A stretch of DNA of 64,000 nt from Psychrobacillus sp. INOP01 (lineage in GTDB: Bacteria; Bacillota; Bacilli; Bacillales_A; Planococcaceae), in assembly GCF_018140925.1 (NCBI RefSeq), contig NZ_CP073315.1:2542001-2606000 (forward strand), read 5' to 3'. The notes beneath the pieces were generated by a model, which was not told the origin of the DNA, did not search any database, and saw only the letters and a list, made by a program, of their open reading frames with translations. Every line of letters begins with the position of its first letter. Positions within the stretch are counted from its first letter, which is position 1. Of this stretch, positions 43,437 through 52,408 are shown in pieces. Both the position numbers and the translations under genes were made by a program.

Positions 43437-44438
43437 ATGAAATCAATTGTTGCAAGTAATGGTGCAGTTCATATTTTAGAAAGCGAAAGTCCCGTAATCA
43501 AACCTTCATTTTTACTAATAAAAACTTTATTTTCCGCAGTCTCTCCAGGAACTGAAATTGGATTAGTGGGAAATAGTAAGGATAGGGACATCACTTTAGG
43601 ATATAGCGCTGTTGGTATTGTAGAAGAATGTGGAGAAAATGTATCAAACTATCGGGTGGGAGATTTAGTAGCTTGTTACGGGGCACCATACGTAGGGCAT
43701 TCTGAATATCTCTTAGTGCCAACTACGTTATGTGCTAAGGTACCACCGAATGTAGAACCTAAACAGGCTTCTTTAGCCGGTATTGGTGCAATTGCGATTC
43801 ATGCGCTAAGGGTGGCAAAACTTGAATTCGGAGAAACAGTAGTTGTGGTGGGCTTAGGATTACTAGGACAAATGATTGCTAAAATCGCCAATGCAGCTGC
43901 TTTTAATGTAGTTGCATTGGATATTCAAGAAGAGCGAGTAAGTATGTTACAACAAGAGGGAATCCGTTCTTTCACTTCTATAAGTGAAATGGAAGCGGAG
44001 ATAATAAAATCTACTCAAAAACAAGGTGCGGATGCTGTCTTATTATGTGCAGGTGGAAAACGTTCAACGCTTACTCATCAAAGCTTAAGTTGGATTAAAA
44101 ATCAGGGGAAAGTAGTGATTGTAGGAGACATAGAGCCAGATTTCCCACGTGAAATAATGTTTGCTAAAGAAGCCCAAATTCTTATTTCACGAGCAGGTGG
44201 ACCAGGCCGTTATGACCAGAGGTATGAGTTGCAAGCTATGGATTATCCATATGGGTATGTGCGCTGGACGGAGGGGAGGAATGTGGCAGAATATCTTCGC
44301 TTAGTAAACGAAAACCGGATAAATGTTCAGCCCTTTATTACAGAAATAGTAGACTTTGATAGTGCGCCGCTTGCGTATGAGGATTTGATAAATAAACAAT
44401 CACAGATATTAACGAGCATCATTGCTTATAACAAATAG
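43437..44438 (+). CDS. zinc-type MDR alcohol/sorbitol dehydrogenase-like protein
   Basis: A 333-residue medium-chain dehydrogenase/reductase. Seen are SAVSPGTEIGLVGN, GYSAVGIVEECGENV, the Rossmann motif VVVGLGLLGQMIAK near 140, and VVIVGDIEPDFPRE. The usual structural four-Cys zinc lobe is missing, as in the shorter bi-domain oxidoreductases of sugar and lipopolysaccharide loci. The ATG at 43437 is 8 bp after GGGAG; a GTG at 43428 overlaps that site. First gene of the ten-gene operon. It likely oxidises or reduces a sugar hydroxyl, or processes a product of the Gfo enzyme that follows. Confidence 0.85.
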   Translation: MKSIVASNGAVHILESESPVIKPSFLLIKTLFSAVSPGTEIGLVGNSKDRDITLGYSAVGIVEECGENVSNYRVGDLVACYGAPYVGHSEYLLVPTTLCAKVPPNVEPKQASLAGIGAIAIHALRVAKLEFGETVVVVGLGLLGQMIAKIANAAAFNVVALDIQEERVSMLQQEGIRSFTSISEMEAEIIKSTQKQGADAVLLCAGGKRSTLTHQSLSWIKNQGKVVIVGDIEPDFPREIMFAKEAQILISRAGGPGRYDQRYELQAMDYPYGYVRWTEGRNVAEYLRLVNENRINVQPFITEIVDFDSAPLAYEDLINKQSQILTSIIAYNK

Positions 44439-44456
44439 GAGAAGGAGGAAAATAAT

Positions 44457-45509
44457 ATGTTAAAGGTTGGGGTAATTGGGGGAGGCTCTATATCAGAGTT
44501 TCATATTAATCCATATATTGCAAATGAGGATGCAGAATTAATGGCATTATGTGATAGCAACGAACAACGCCTAGCTCTTGCTGGTGAAAAATATGGAGTC
44601 ACAAATCTGTACAACAATTATATAGATTTACTGCGAAACAAAGATGTGGATGCTGTGAGTATTTGTACTTGGAACAACACTCATGCAGAAATAGCTATCG
44701 CGGCATTAGAAGCAGGGAAGCATGTGCTCGTTGAAAAACCACTAAGTTTGACAGTAGAAGAGGCTTTGGCTGTGGAAGTGGCTGTAAAGAAATCTGGAAA
44801 GCGATTACAGGTTGGATTTGTAAGACGACATGGTAGTAATACAAAGATCCTTAAACAATTTATCGATCAAAATGAGCTTGGAGAAATATATTACGCAAAA
44901 GCCTCTTGTATTAGAAGGTTAGGGAATCCGGGAGGTTGGTTCAGCGATCGTACTAAGTCAGGAGGGGGACCGCTTTTAGATTTAGGCGTGCATATGATAG
45001 ATATCTGCTGGTATTTGATGGGGAAACCACGACCAGTGTCAGTAAGTGGTAATGCATATTCTAAGTTGGGCAACAGAAGCAATATAGAAAATCTATCTTT
45101 TTATAAGGCTGCTGACTATGATTCTACGTTAAATAATGTAGAGGATTTAGCAAATGCGCTCATCCGATTTGAAAACGGAGCTTCCTTATATGTAGATGTC
45201 AGCTTCACGCTGCACGCCAAAAAGGATGAGCTCTATGTGAAGTTGTTTGGTGACAAGGGTGGTGCTGAAATTGAACCTAAGTTAATAATGGTGACGGAGA
45301 AAAATAATACTATATTAAATGTTACTCCTCAAATTGATAGTTTAAGTTTTGATTTTTTAAGTGCATTTAAAAACGAAATAAATCACTTCGTTGAATGTTG
45401 TTTAGAAGGGAAAGAAACACTTGCACCTGTTGAAGATGGCGTCCAAGTGATGAAAATGTTAAATGCAGTATATGAATCAGCTAATTCAGGCAAAGAAATA
45501 TATTTATAA
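44457..45509 (+). CDS. Gfo/Idh/MocA-family oxidoreductase
   Basis: A 350-residue NAD(P)-dependent sugar or inositol dehydrogenase-like protein. The Rossmann fingerprint GVIGGGSISEFH is at about 4-15, then AEIAIAALEAGKHVLVEKPLS with the conserved EKP lysine near 97, and GGGPLLDLGVHMIDICWYLMG with the conserved Asp/His pair near 175-179. AAGGAGG lies 7 bp before the ATG. The next gene starts one base after its stop, so the two are coupled. Oxidation of a sugar C3 hydroxyl is common for this family in 3-keto-sugar pathways. Confidence 0.92.
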   Translation: MLKVGVIGGGSISEFHINPYIANEDAELMALCDSNEQRLALAGEKYGVTNLYNNYIDLLRNKDVDAVSICTWNNTHAEIAIAALEAGKHVLVEKPLSLTVEEALAVEVAVKKSGKRLQVGFVRRHGSNTKILKQFIDQNELGEIYYAKASCIRRLGNPGGWFSDRTKSGGGPLLDLGVHMIDICWYLMGKPRPVSVSGNAYSKLGNRSNIENLSFYKAADYDSTLNNVEDLANALIRFENGASLYVDVSFTLHAKKDELYVKLFGDKGGAEIEPKLIMVTEKNNTILNVTPQIDSLSFDFLSAFKNEINHFVECCLEGKETLAPVEDGVQVMKMLNAVYESANSGKEIYL

Positions 45510-47074
45510 ATGAAAATGAATCAGATAGATATTGTCATTGTAGGCGGAGGCCTAGGAGGCTGTGCAGCAGCTTTATCGGCATGTGCGAAAGGATTGCGTG
45601 TTCTTTTAACAGAGGAGACAGATTGGATTGGGGGGCAAGTTTCTTCACAAGGAGTGCCTCCGGATGAACACCCATGGATAGAAGAGTTTGGCTCAACAAA
45701 AAGATATCAAGCATATCGAAAAAAAATAAGAGATTTTTATACTCAAACGATGGATACGAAAGAGCAAAATGATAAGTTCAATCCTGGAAATGGATTAGTG
45801 AGCAATCTTTGTCATGATCCGCGAGTGAGTGTGCAGGTTTTAAATGAAATGCTTCTTCCCTATGTATTAACAAATCTGCTGACAATTGAGTTAAATACGA
45901 TAGTGAAGTCTGTAAATAGAAAGGGTAGAAAACTAGTTGATATCTCTGCTGAGAACATAACAACAGGTAAAAAAGATACGTTTACTGCATCATATTTTAT
46001 AGATGCAACAGAAACAGGTGAATTACTTCCACTTGCTAATCTTGACTATGTAACTGGAGCAGAAGGAAAGTGTGATTTCAATGAACCGCATGCTTTAGAT
46101 GAAGCGAATCCTTATGATGTTCAAGCTTTTACATATGTGCTTGCAATGGAAAATCGGGATGGAGAAAATCACGTTATCGAGGAACCAGAAATGTATTCAT
46201 TTTGGAAGGAGTATCATCCAAGTATTTGGCCAGACAAATATTTAAGTTTCTTTGCACCACATCCTATAACAAAAGAGAAAAGAAAATATACTCTCTTCCG
46301 TGAAGAAAATGGATTTCCACTTTGGGAGTATCGACGAATTTATGATAAAAATCTCTTTTTCACTCTTGATGACTCAAAAGATGTTAGTTTGATGAATTGG
46401 CCTCAAAATGATTACTTTTTAGGTAATATTTATGACGTTTCAATAGAAGAAAGAGAAAAAATATATATAAATCTAAACAATTAAGCCTGTCGCTTTTATA
46501 TTGGTTGCAAACAGAAGCACCTAGACCTGATGGAGGTAAAGGGTATCCGGGATTAAAGTTGCGTAAAGATGTTTTTGAAACTGAAGATGGTTTAGCAAAA
46601 GCACCTTATATTAGAGAATCTAGACGTATAAAAGCTGAATATACAATTATCGAACAAGATGTTTCTCCGGAATTTAATGAAGGAAGAACAGGAAAGTTAT
46701 ACGAAGATCGAATTGGAATAGGATCATATAGTATCGATTTGCACCCAAGTATGACCGGACGATCATATATTGATATAAAAGCATTGCCTTACCATATACC
46801 ACTGGGAGCTATTATTCCAAAAGGTACAGACAATCTTTTAGCAGGATGTAAAAATATTGGTACTACGCATGTAACCAATGGCTGCTATCGTTTGCACCCA
46901 ACTGAATGGAATATCGGAGAGGCGTGTGGAGCATTAGTAGCATTTTGTTTAGAAAAAGATGAAACTCCGAGAGAAGTTAGAGAAAACAAACGATTGTTAG
47001 CTGAATTCCAAAGTAGACTAAGAATCGACGGGGTTGAATTAGAGTGGCCAGAATCGTTTTATCCAAAAATCTAG
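45510..47074 (+). pseudogene. FAD-dependent oxidoreductase, split by a 1-nt frameshift
   Basis: Two frames together encode a full FAD_oxidored-type flavoprotein of about 521 residues, close in length to the related 531-residue protein at 52409-54004. The first frame (324 codons) has the dinucleotide motif VIVGGGLGGCAAALSA and ends at 46484 in NLNN. The second frame carries on as SLSLLYWLQTEAPRPDGG and later LLAGCKNIGTTHVTNG. The best join is loss of one A from the A6 run at 46456-46461, giving EKNIYKSKQLSLSLLYWLQ. The second part lacks its own ribosome binding site, so it is not a separate gene. It could be a true mutation, a sequencing error or slippage. Confidence 0.82.
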
Positions 47075-47102
47075 ATATTAAATGATAGGCGTGTGATAAG
47101 TA

Positions 47103-48083
47103 ATGGGAAGACAGGTAGGAGATTTTCCACTGGAAGAATTGAAAGGATATAAACCTAAACTTGTTTATAAGCCTGCAGACTTTAAGGAGTTTTGGGAAAA
47201 ACAAATGACTGATTTAAGTACTATTTCCCCGAAGGTAAGTGTTAAATGGAGAGATTATCCAGTGCCGACGGTTGACGTAGCTGATATCACTTTTAAAAGC
47301 TGGGATGGTACTCCTTTAAAAGGGCAATTAATAAAGCCAAAATCTCTAGAAAAATGCCCAGTTATTATAAACCACCACGGTTATACAGGAAGTTGCGGGT
47401 TGCCGATTGATTTCTTGAAATGGACATCCTTAGGTGTTGCCATATACTCTTTCGATGTACGTGGTCAAGGTAATTCTCCTGATTTTGCTCAATATGTAAA
47501 CGGTAGTAGAATTCCTGGTTGGATGCTACAAGGTATTCATGATCCAGCAAGCTATTATTATACAAATGTCTATAAAGATCTTATCATGCAAGTAAATTGG
47601 ATAAAATCTGAGAATGCTCCGATAACCTTGACGAAGTTAGGATTAACAGGTTCGTCACAGGGAGGTGGATTATCGCTAAGTTTAGCAGCTTTAGTTGGTG
47701 ATATTGATCTAGTTATTGCGGATTACCCATTTATCGCGAATTTTGAACGGGCATTAGAGGTGGCAAATCTAGGCCCATATATGGAGATTGTTAACTACTT
47801 TAAATTTTCTGATCCTCAGTATAAATCATATGAAAGCGTAATGCGTACTTTAGGTTATATAGATTCGGTTCATTTTTGTGATGCGATTACTTGTCCTACA
47901 TTAATGACGATTGGGTTAGAGGATGCGGTAACCCCACCTTCTACAGTTTTTGCTGCGTACAACCATTTGGCATCAATTGAAAAAAGAATAGAAGTATATC
48001 CACAATTCACACATGAGAATAACCCGTTTCACGAAGAAAACAAATTGTCATTTATCATGAAATATTTGGTGAATACTTTATAA
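47103..48083 (+). CDS. acetyl xylan esterase / cephalosporin-C deacetylase family esterase
   Basis: A 326-residue alpha/beta hydrolase of the AXE1 family (carbohydrate esterase family 7 type). Motifs: NHHGYTGSCGLPIDFLKW, DVRGQGNSPD, the nucleophile Ser in GSSQGGGL (about residue 184), Asp in GLEDAVTPP (about 275) and His in FTHENNPFHE (about 304). It has no signal peptide, so it probably removes acetyl groups from imported oligosaccharides in the cytosol, as AXE1 esterases of Bacillus and Thermotoga do. It has only a weak ribosome binding site and lies 28 bp after the flavoprotein gene. Confidence 0.88.
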   Translation: MGRQVGDFPLEELKGYKPKLVYKPADFKEFWEKQMTDLSTISPKVSVKWRDYPVPTVDVADITFKSWDGTPLKGQLIKPKSLEKCPVIINHHGYTGSCGLPIDFLKWTSLGVAIYSFDVRGQGNSPDFAQYVNGSRIPGWMLQGIHDPASYYYTNVYKDLIMQVNWIKSENAPITLTKLGLTGSSQGGGLSLSLAALVGDIDLVIADYPFIANFERALEVANLGPYMEIVNYFKFSDPQYKSYESVMRTLGYIDSVHFCDAITCPTLMTIGLEDAVTPPSTVFAAYNHLASIEKRIEVYPQFTHENNPFHEENKLSFIMKYLVNTL

Positions 48084-48093
48084 AGGTGGAATT

Positions 48094-48960
48094 ATGATGA
48101 AGATAAGTGTAAGTATGTATAGTTTAGCATCTACCATAAAGAAGGAAAATTGGTCTGTGCTTGATTTTATTGATTATGCGAAGAGAATTACTCTGGATGG
48201 TGTAGAGTTACTAAGTTTTTACTGGGAAAATGCTGAAAATATGGAACAAGAGATTGAATTAGTAAAAGAAGCTTTGAAGGAAAGTAATTTACAAGTATCT
48301 GCTTATGATATTTCAAATAATTTTGTGAAGGATTCTAAAGAAGAACAGGATAAGGAAGTACGCAAGGTTTTAGACGGTATTCAAGTTGCCAAAAAGCTTG
48401 GTACTAACATAGTCCGTGTGTTTTGTGGTGATCTCCATGAAAATTTAACATTTGAAAATGGTGCCGAGTTAATAGTCAGTGGGTTAAAACGATGTGCTGA
48501 AATGGCAGAAAAAGAAAGAGTGTATCTAGCTATTGAAAACCATGGATTACTAGCTGGAAAAAGCTCTCAGATTAATAATATTATCCAGGAAGTTAATAGC
48601 CCATTTGTCAAATCGACGTTTGATACTGGGAATTTTTTACTCGTTCATGAAAGTCCAGAAGAAGCTTTTGATCAACTGAAAAATGAAATAGTTCACGTTC
48701 ACTTCAAAGATTTTCGTGAAAAAGAACAGGGCGAAGAATTGAAGGGATTCCTTTCAACAGAGGGAAAAGAATTATTCGGAGTGATTCCAGGAGATGGTAA
48801 AGTGAATCTTGAATATATTGTGAATGGGTTAAAAGAAGTAAAGTACGATGGATGGTTATCGATAGAGTATGAAGGCTTGGAAGATGCAAAGTTAGCTAAT
48901 GAAGAAGCTGTCAATCGATTAAGAAAGTTATTAAATGAAGGTGGTGAAAATCATCGCTAA
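48094..48960 (+). CDS. sugar phosphate isomerase/epimerase (xylose-isomerase-like TIM barrel)
   Basis: A 288-residue AP-endonuclease-2-like TIM-barrel protein. Conserved metal ligands are in YLAIENHG (Glu, His), SPFVKSTFDTGNF (Asp), VHVHFKD (His) and LSIEYEG (Glu). Such proteins are sugar isomerases, epimerases, dehydratases or, in 3-keto-sugar pathways, lyases acting with Gfo/Idh/MocA enzymes. AAGGTGGA lies before the ATG at 48094 (a second ATG follows). Its end overlaps the next gene by 26 bp. Confidence 0.88.
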   Translation: MMKISVSMYSLASTIKKENWSVLDFIDYAKRITLDGVELLSFYWENAENMEQEIELVKEALKESNLQVSAYDISNNFVKDSKEEQDKEVRKVLDGIQVAKKLGTNIVRVFCGDLHENLTFENGAELIVSGLKRCAEMAEKERVYLAIENHGLLAGKSSQINNIIQEVNSPFVKSTFDTGNFLLVHESPEEAFDQLKNEIVHVHFKDFREKEQGEELKGFLSTEGKELFGVIPGDGKVNLEYIVNGLKEVKYDGWLSIEYEGLEDAKLANEEAVNRLRKLLNEGGENHR

Positions 48961-49675
48961 TATTATTTTAGGTGATCTAAATAAAATAGACATACGCCTC
49001 CCTCTAGAAAAAGTATCCATCACAAATTCGTTAAACGAAATTCAAGAAGATGTTAATGAGGGGGTTACCTATGTAGTAGCTGCAAATTATGAGAATGTAA
49101 ATGCAGTTATAAATAAAAAAGGAAATATATATTTACCCCACAATTTATTTAACCTAGATTGTCTGAATAATGAAACTTATGGTTATTTTGAGTTAGAAGT
49201 TCTACCTTTCTTTAGAACTTTTACAGAAATATTCAAAAAAGAAGTTAATCCTCGTGGTGTATTTAGGTACAGACGGACAATTCATGAAGATAGTTTTCTA
49301 TCAACGATTGTTGGAGATTTGTATGTGATTACTTCTTTACTAGGCGAGCCAGAAGATATTCATATTAAACATTCCAATCTATCCTTGATGCCAAGACATT
49401 CCATTATTATGGTTAATTTTGGTGGAGGAACAATGGCACATATCGAATATACAGCGGATGATCAAGAGAAAATAGAGCTCGAATGGAGTGGTATAAAACA
49501 TATCATTGAATTTGACAGTGATCAAATGAAACCTGTATTTCCAAATGATAGAACGTTATTACCGCTAACCTATACGGTAGATGCTATAGTATCCACCGCA
49601 AAAGTAATAGATGAAAAAGTAATAGCCCGATTAGATCGTTTCCAAAAACTAATGGACGGGGGGGGACAGTTATGA
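48935..49675 (+). CDS. Gfo/Idh/MocA-like protein without a visible Rossmann motif
   Basis: A 246-residue protein. From about residue 85 on it looks like the C-terminal alpha/beta domain of Gfo/Idh/MocA proteins (FFRTFTEIFKKEVNPRGVFR, DSFLSTIVGDLYVITSLLGE, MVNFGGGTMAHIEYTADDQE). The N-terminal 80 residues have no G-x-G-x-x-G motif, so it seems unable to bind NAD(P) in the usual way. The start is uncertain: ATG at 48935 lies inside the upstream gene; GTG at 48941 or 48944 are other choices. It ends in a G8 run at 49658-49665 next to the start of the next gene. Possibly a non-catalytic partner of a neighbouring Gfo enzyme. Confidence 0.65.
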   Translation: MKVVKIIANIILGDLNKIDIRLPLEKVSITNSLNEIQEDVNEGVTYVVAANYENVNAVINKKGNIYLPHNLFNLDCLNNETYGYFELEVLPFFRTFTEIFKKEVNPRGVFRYRRTIHEDSFLSTIVGDLYVITSLLGEPEDIHIKHSNLSLMPRHSIIMVNFGGGTMAHIEYTADDQEKIELEWSGIKHIIEFDSDQMKPVFPNDRTLLPLTYTVDAIVSTAKVIDEKVIARLDRFQKLMDGGGQL

Positions 49676-50655
49676 AAATTGGAATAATGAGCTTTGCGCA
49701 TATGCATGCATATAGCTACGCGGATTGTCTAAAGAAAATACCTAATGTAGAGATAGCAGCAATTTTTGATGAAGATATCAAAAGGGGCAGAGAAGCTTCT
49801 GAAAAATATAATGTCCCGCATTATCCTAGCCAATCAGATTTTCTAAAGGTAAGTATGGATGCAGTTATTATTTGTAGTGAAAACAGTCGCCATAAAGAAA
49901 TGGTAGTAAATGCTGCCAAAGCGCAGAAGCATATTTTATGTGAAAAGCCGATTGCAACGAATGTGAAAGATGCAATAGAGATGATTGAAGTTTGTAAAGA
50001 GCATAATGTTACCTTACAGATAGCCTATCCGGTTCGATTTAGTTCACCGATTCAAGAGTTAAAAGAAATGATTGATCGAGGGGAGTTAGGAGAAATACTA
50101 GCTTTTCGAACAACAAATCGTGGGCAGAATCCCGGTGGCTGGTTCATTGATAAACAGCAATCAGGTGGGGGAGCAGTGCTCGATCATACTGTGCATATGG
50201 TCGATATTATGCGTTGGTTTTTAAACGAGGAAGTCGTAGAGGTCAAATCTATTGTCGATTCTTACTTCCATAATATTGACATAGACGACGCAGGTTTGCT
50301 TACCTTAGAGTTTGAAAACGGTGTAATTGCTTCTCATGATGCAAGCTGGTCACGCTTTGAGGAATATCCAACTTGGGGAGACGTCACAATTGAAGTGATT
50401 GGTACGAAAGAAACGGTGAAGGTCGATGCTTTTAAAGAACATTTTAGAATTTTTTCTAATGGGAAGAAATCACTGGAACACCATTTCTTTGGTAAAGATA
50501 TGGACTTCGGTTTGATTTTGGATTTTGTAAATTGCATTAAAGAAGGAAAAGAACCATCGATAACGGGATTTGATGGCCTAAAGTCATTAGAAGTTGCTTT
50601 AGCAGCGTATGAGTCAAGTAAGTTAAAAAAGGCGGTAATATTAAAGGATGTATAA
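49672..50655 (+). CDS. Gfo/Idh/MocA-family oxidoreductase, second copy
   Basis: A 327-residue NAD(P)-dependent dehydrogenase. N-terminal KIGIMSFAHMHAYSYADCL differs from the usual GxGxxG (the Rossmann loop is SFAHMHA), the EKP motif is present (HILCEKPIATN), and GGGAVLDHTVHMVDIMRWFL carries the conserved Asp/His pair. The HMHAYSY loop is typical of a subgroup of sugar dehydrogenases and lyase-linked Gfo proteins. Overlaps the upstream gene by 4 bp (ATGA). Related to, but clearly diverged from, the protein at 44457-45509. Confidence 0.9.
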   Translation: MKIGIMSFAHMHAYSYADCLKKIPNVEIAAIFDEDIKRGREASEKYNVPHYPSQSDFLKVSMDAVIICSENSRHKEMVVNAAKAQKHILCEKPIATNVKDAIEMIEVCKEHNVTLQIAYPVRFSSPIQELKEMIDRGELGEILAFRTTNRGQNPGGWFIDKQQSGGGAVLDHTVHMVDIMRWFLNEEVVEVKSIVDSYFHNIDIDDAGLLTLEFENGVIASHDASWSRFEEYPTWGDVTIEVIGTKETVKVDAFKEHFRIFSNGKKSLEHHFFGKDMDFGLILDFVNCIKEGKEPSITGFDGLKSLEVALAAYESSKLKKAVILKDV

Positions 50656-50691
50656 AAAGGCAACCATCTGTTTAGAAAGGTGTAAATAATT

Positions 50692-52377
50692 GTGCATAAA
50701 ATTATTTACTTTCATAGTCACGAGACTATTCTATTTGCTGTGGAAGAGTTAAGAAGATTAATAGAAAAGGCCGGCTATAAAAGTTCTGTTTATGAAAATA
50801 AAAGTGGTCTTGCAGAAGCAAATGAAAATGATTTTAGGGTTCTATTAATAACCACTATTCAATACCGAGCAATGGTTTCGAAAGAAAAAATAGTAAATAT
50901 TAATTTGGATGGTTTTGCATTAGTCTCTTCGGGTAAGGATTTATGGATTATTGGAAATGAACCAAGATCTATCTTATATGGTGTATATATGTATTGTAGA
51001 AAGTATTTCGGCTATCAATGGACACACCTGGATAGGGAGGAAATAATAGAGCATAAACAAGGTGAAAACTTAGATTTATTTATTCATGAGCCGATGTTTG
51101 TAAGACGTGGAAATATTTTCGAGACGATAAATGAACCTGGATACATAAATTCCCTGATTGATTGGGGAGTAAAAAATGGTCAAAATGAGTTTTTTTTCAC
51201 ATTTTTCTTGTGGGATGAGATTAAATCATATATAACCTCCGGGTTAAAAAAACGTAGTGTTCAAGTAACTTTAGGTGGTCACAGTCTAAGGTATCTATTG
51301 GCCCTTATTCAAAAAGAAAATAAGAAAAATAGTTTAGAAAACTATGAAAACCTCCAGTTTTTTGGAGAAAATATAGCACTTCAAGATGAATTAATCGATA
51401 AAATTATAACTATTTGTCAAGAGAATGAAGTAATTACGAGAATCTCACTTTGGCCAGAAGATGTAGGGATAAAAGAAAAAAATGCCGATGGATTTTTGAT
51501 TAATTATATTCGATTTACAGAAAAGCTAAAATCTTCTTTAAGCGCCTCTAATTTAGCTGTGGAAGTAGAGTATATAGTTTATAATGCTGGACTTTCGTGG
51601 GATATGCTCGAAAGAAAGCAAACAGAAATATCAACTGAAGTAGATGTTTTATATGCTTACTGGGGAAGAGATTATTCCAAGCCTATTTACTCGAATGAAC
51701 CTAGCCAGGAAAGAGCATTACGAACTTTAGAGGATTGGAATACGCAAACAAGTAGGAATGGTCGTTGTCTAACAGTCTTAGAATATTACAGTGACCATTT
51801 CATGTTAAGTGAACTATTTCCACCGCTTCTTACTAGAATAGCAAGTGATTTACATGATTACAGTCAATTGCATATACAAGGCGTATTAAATTTAATCGTC
51901 CCATTGCATCGAAAACAAATAAATCATGAAGTTAGTGCTAATTATCCTTGGAAATGGATTCATCATTTAAATAATTATATTTACTCCCGTTTAGCATGGG
52001 GTGAAAAATATGAAGAGGTGTTGGAAGAATACTTCTCTGTGTTTAAAGAAGAAAAAGATATTTTCCAAAAAATGCTTTTAGATTTAGAAAAATTAATTTC
52101 TCCATATTCAAAATGGAATGTTCCTCTATTTCCAGCAAGAGTTGTAGATCCTGAAAAGTTGGATCTATTAGCGTCATCTTTGCAAATTTCAACTGAATTA
52201 AAAGCAACGGATTCTTATTTATCTACTATTGAACTGTCAGAGATAGAACCATTAGTAGCCATTCAAACAAAGGATAATTATTCTACTTTTACCCCGAGAG
52301 AAATGACTCTATTTTATATTTATTATCTTCGGTTGATAAACAAAATTTATTCTAAAGAGTGGGAAAGCAAAGACTAG
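50692..52377 (+). CDS. glycoside hydrolase-like protein (alpha-glucuronidase N-terminal / DUF4838 type)
   Basis: A 561-residue cytosolic protein. The N-terminal part to about 115 looks like the alpha/beta domain that precedes GH20, GH67 and DUF4838 barrels: a strand-rich start, then DGFALVSSGKDLWIIGNEPR and SILYGVYMYCRKYFGYQWTH. The barrel follows, with RRGNIFETINEPGYINSLID, VTLGGHSLRYLL, ISLWPEDVG and VEYIVYNAGLSWDM. Candidate acidic catalytic residues are in WPEDVG and VEYI. The start is GTG at 50692, with GAAAGGTG about 8 bp before. The substrate is probably an oligosaccharide brought in by the ABC importer. Family assignment is by overall pattern and is moderately sure. Confidence 0.7.
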   Translation: MHKIIYFHSHETILFAVEELRRLIEKAGYKSSVYENKSGLAEANENDFRVLLITTIQYRAMVSKEKIVNINLDGFALVSSGKDLWIIGNEPRSILYGVYMYCRKYFGYQWTHLDREEIIEHKQGENLDLFIHEPMFVRRGNIFETINEPGYINSLIDWGVKNGQNEFFFTFFLWDEIKSYITSGLKKRSVQVTLGGHSLRYLLALIQKENKKNSLENYENLQFFGENIALQDELIDKIITICQENEVITRISLWPEDVGIKEKNADGFLINYIRFTEKLKSSLSASNLAVEVEYIVYNAGLSWDMLERKQTEISTEVDVLYAYWGRDYSKPIYSNEPSQERALRTLEDWNTQTSRNGRCLTVLEYYSDHFMLSELFPPLLTRIASDLHDYSQLHIQGVLNLIVPLHRKQINHEVSANYPWKWIHHLNNYIYSRLAWGEKYEEVLEEYFSVFKEEKDIFQKMLLDLEKLISPYSKWNVPLFPARVVDPEKLDLLASSLQISTELKATDSYLSTIELSEIEPLVAIQTKDNYSTFTPREMTLFYIYYLRLINKIYSKEWESKD

Positions 52378-52408
52378 CGAAGCATAGGTAGCAAATGGAG
52401 GTTTAATA

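Noticed and set aside
46440-46500. Programmed -1 frameshift in the FAD oxidoreductase gene
   Set aside because: The A6 run is not in a standard X-XXY-YYZ slippery frame and no clear downstream stimulating structure is seen, so a mutation or sequencing error is more likely.
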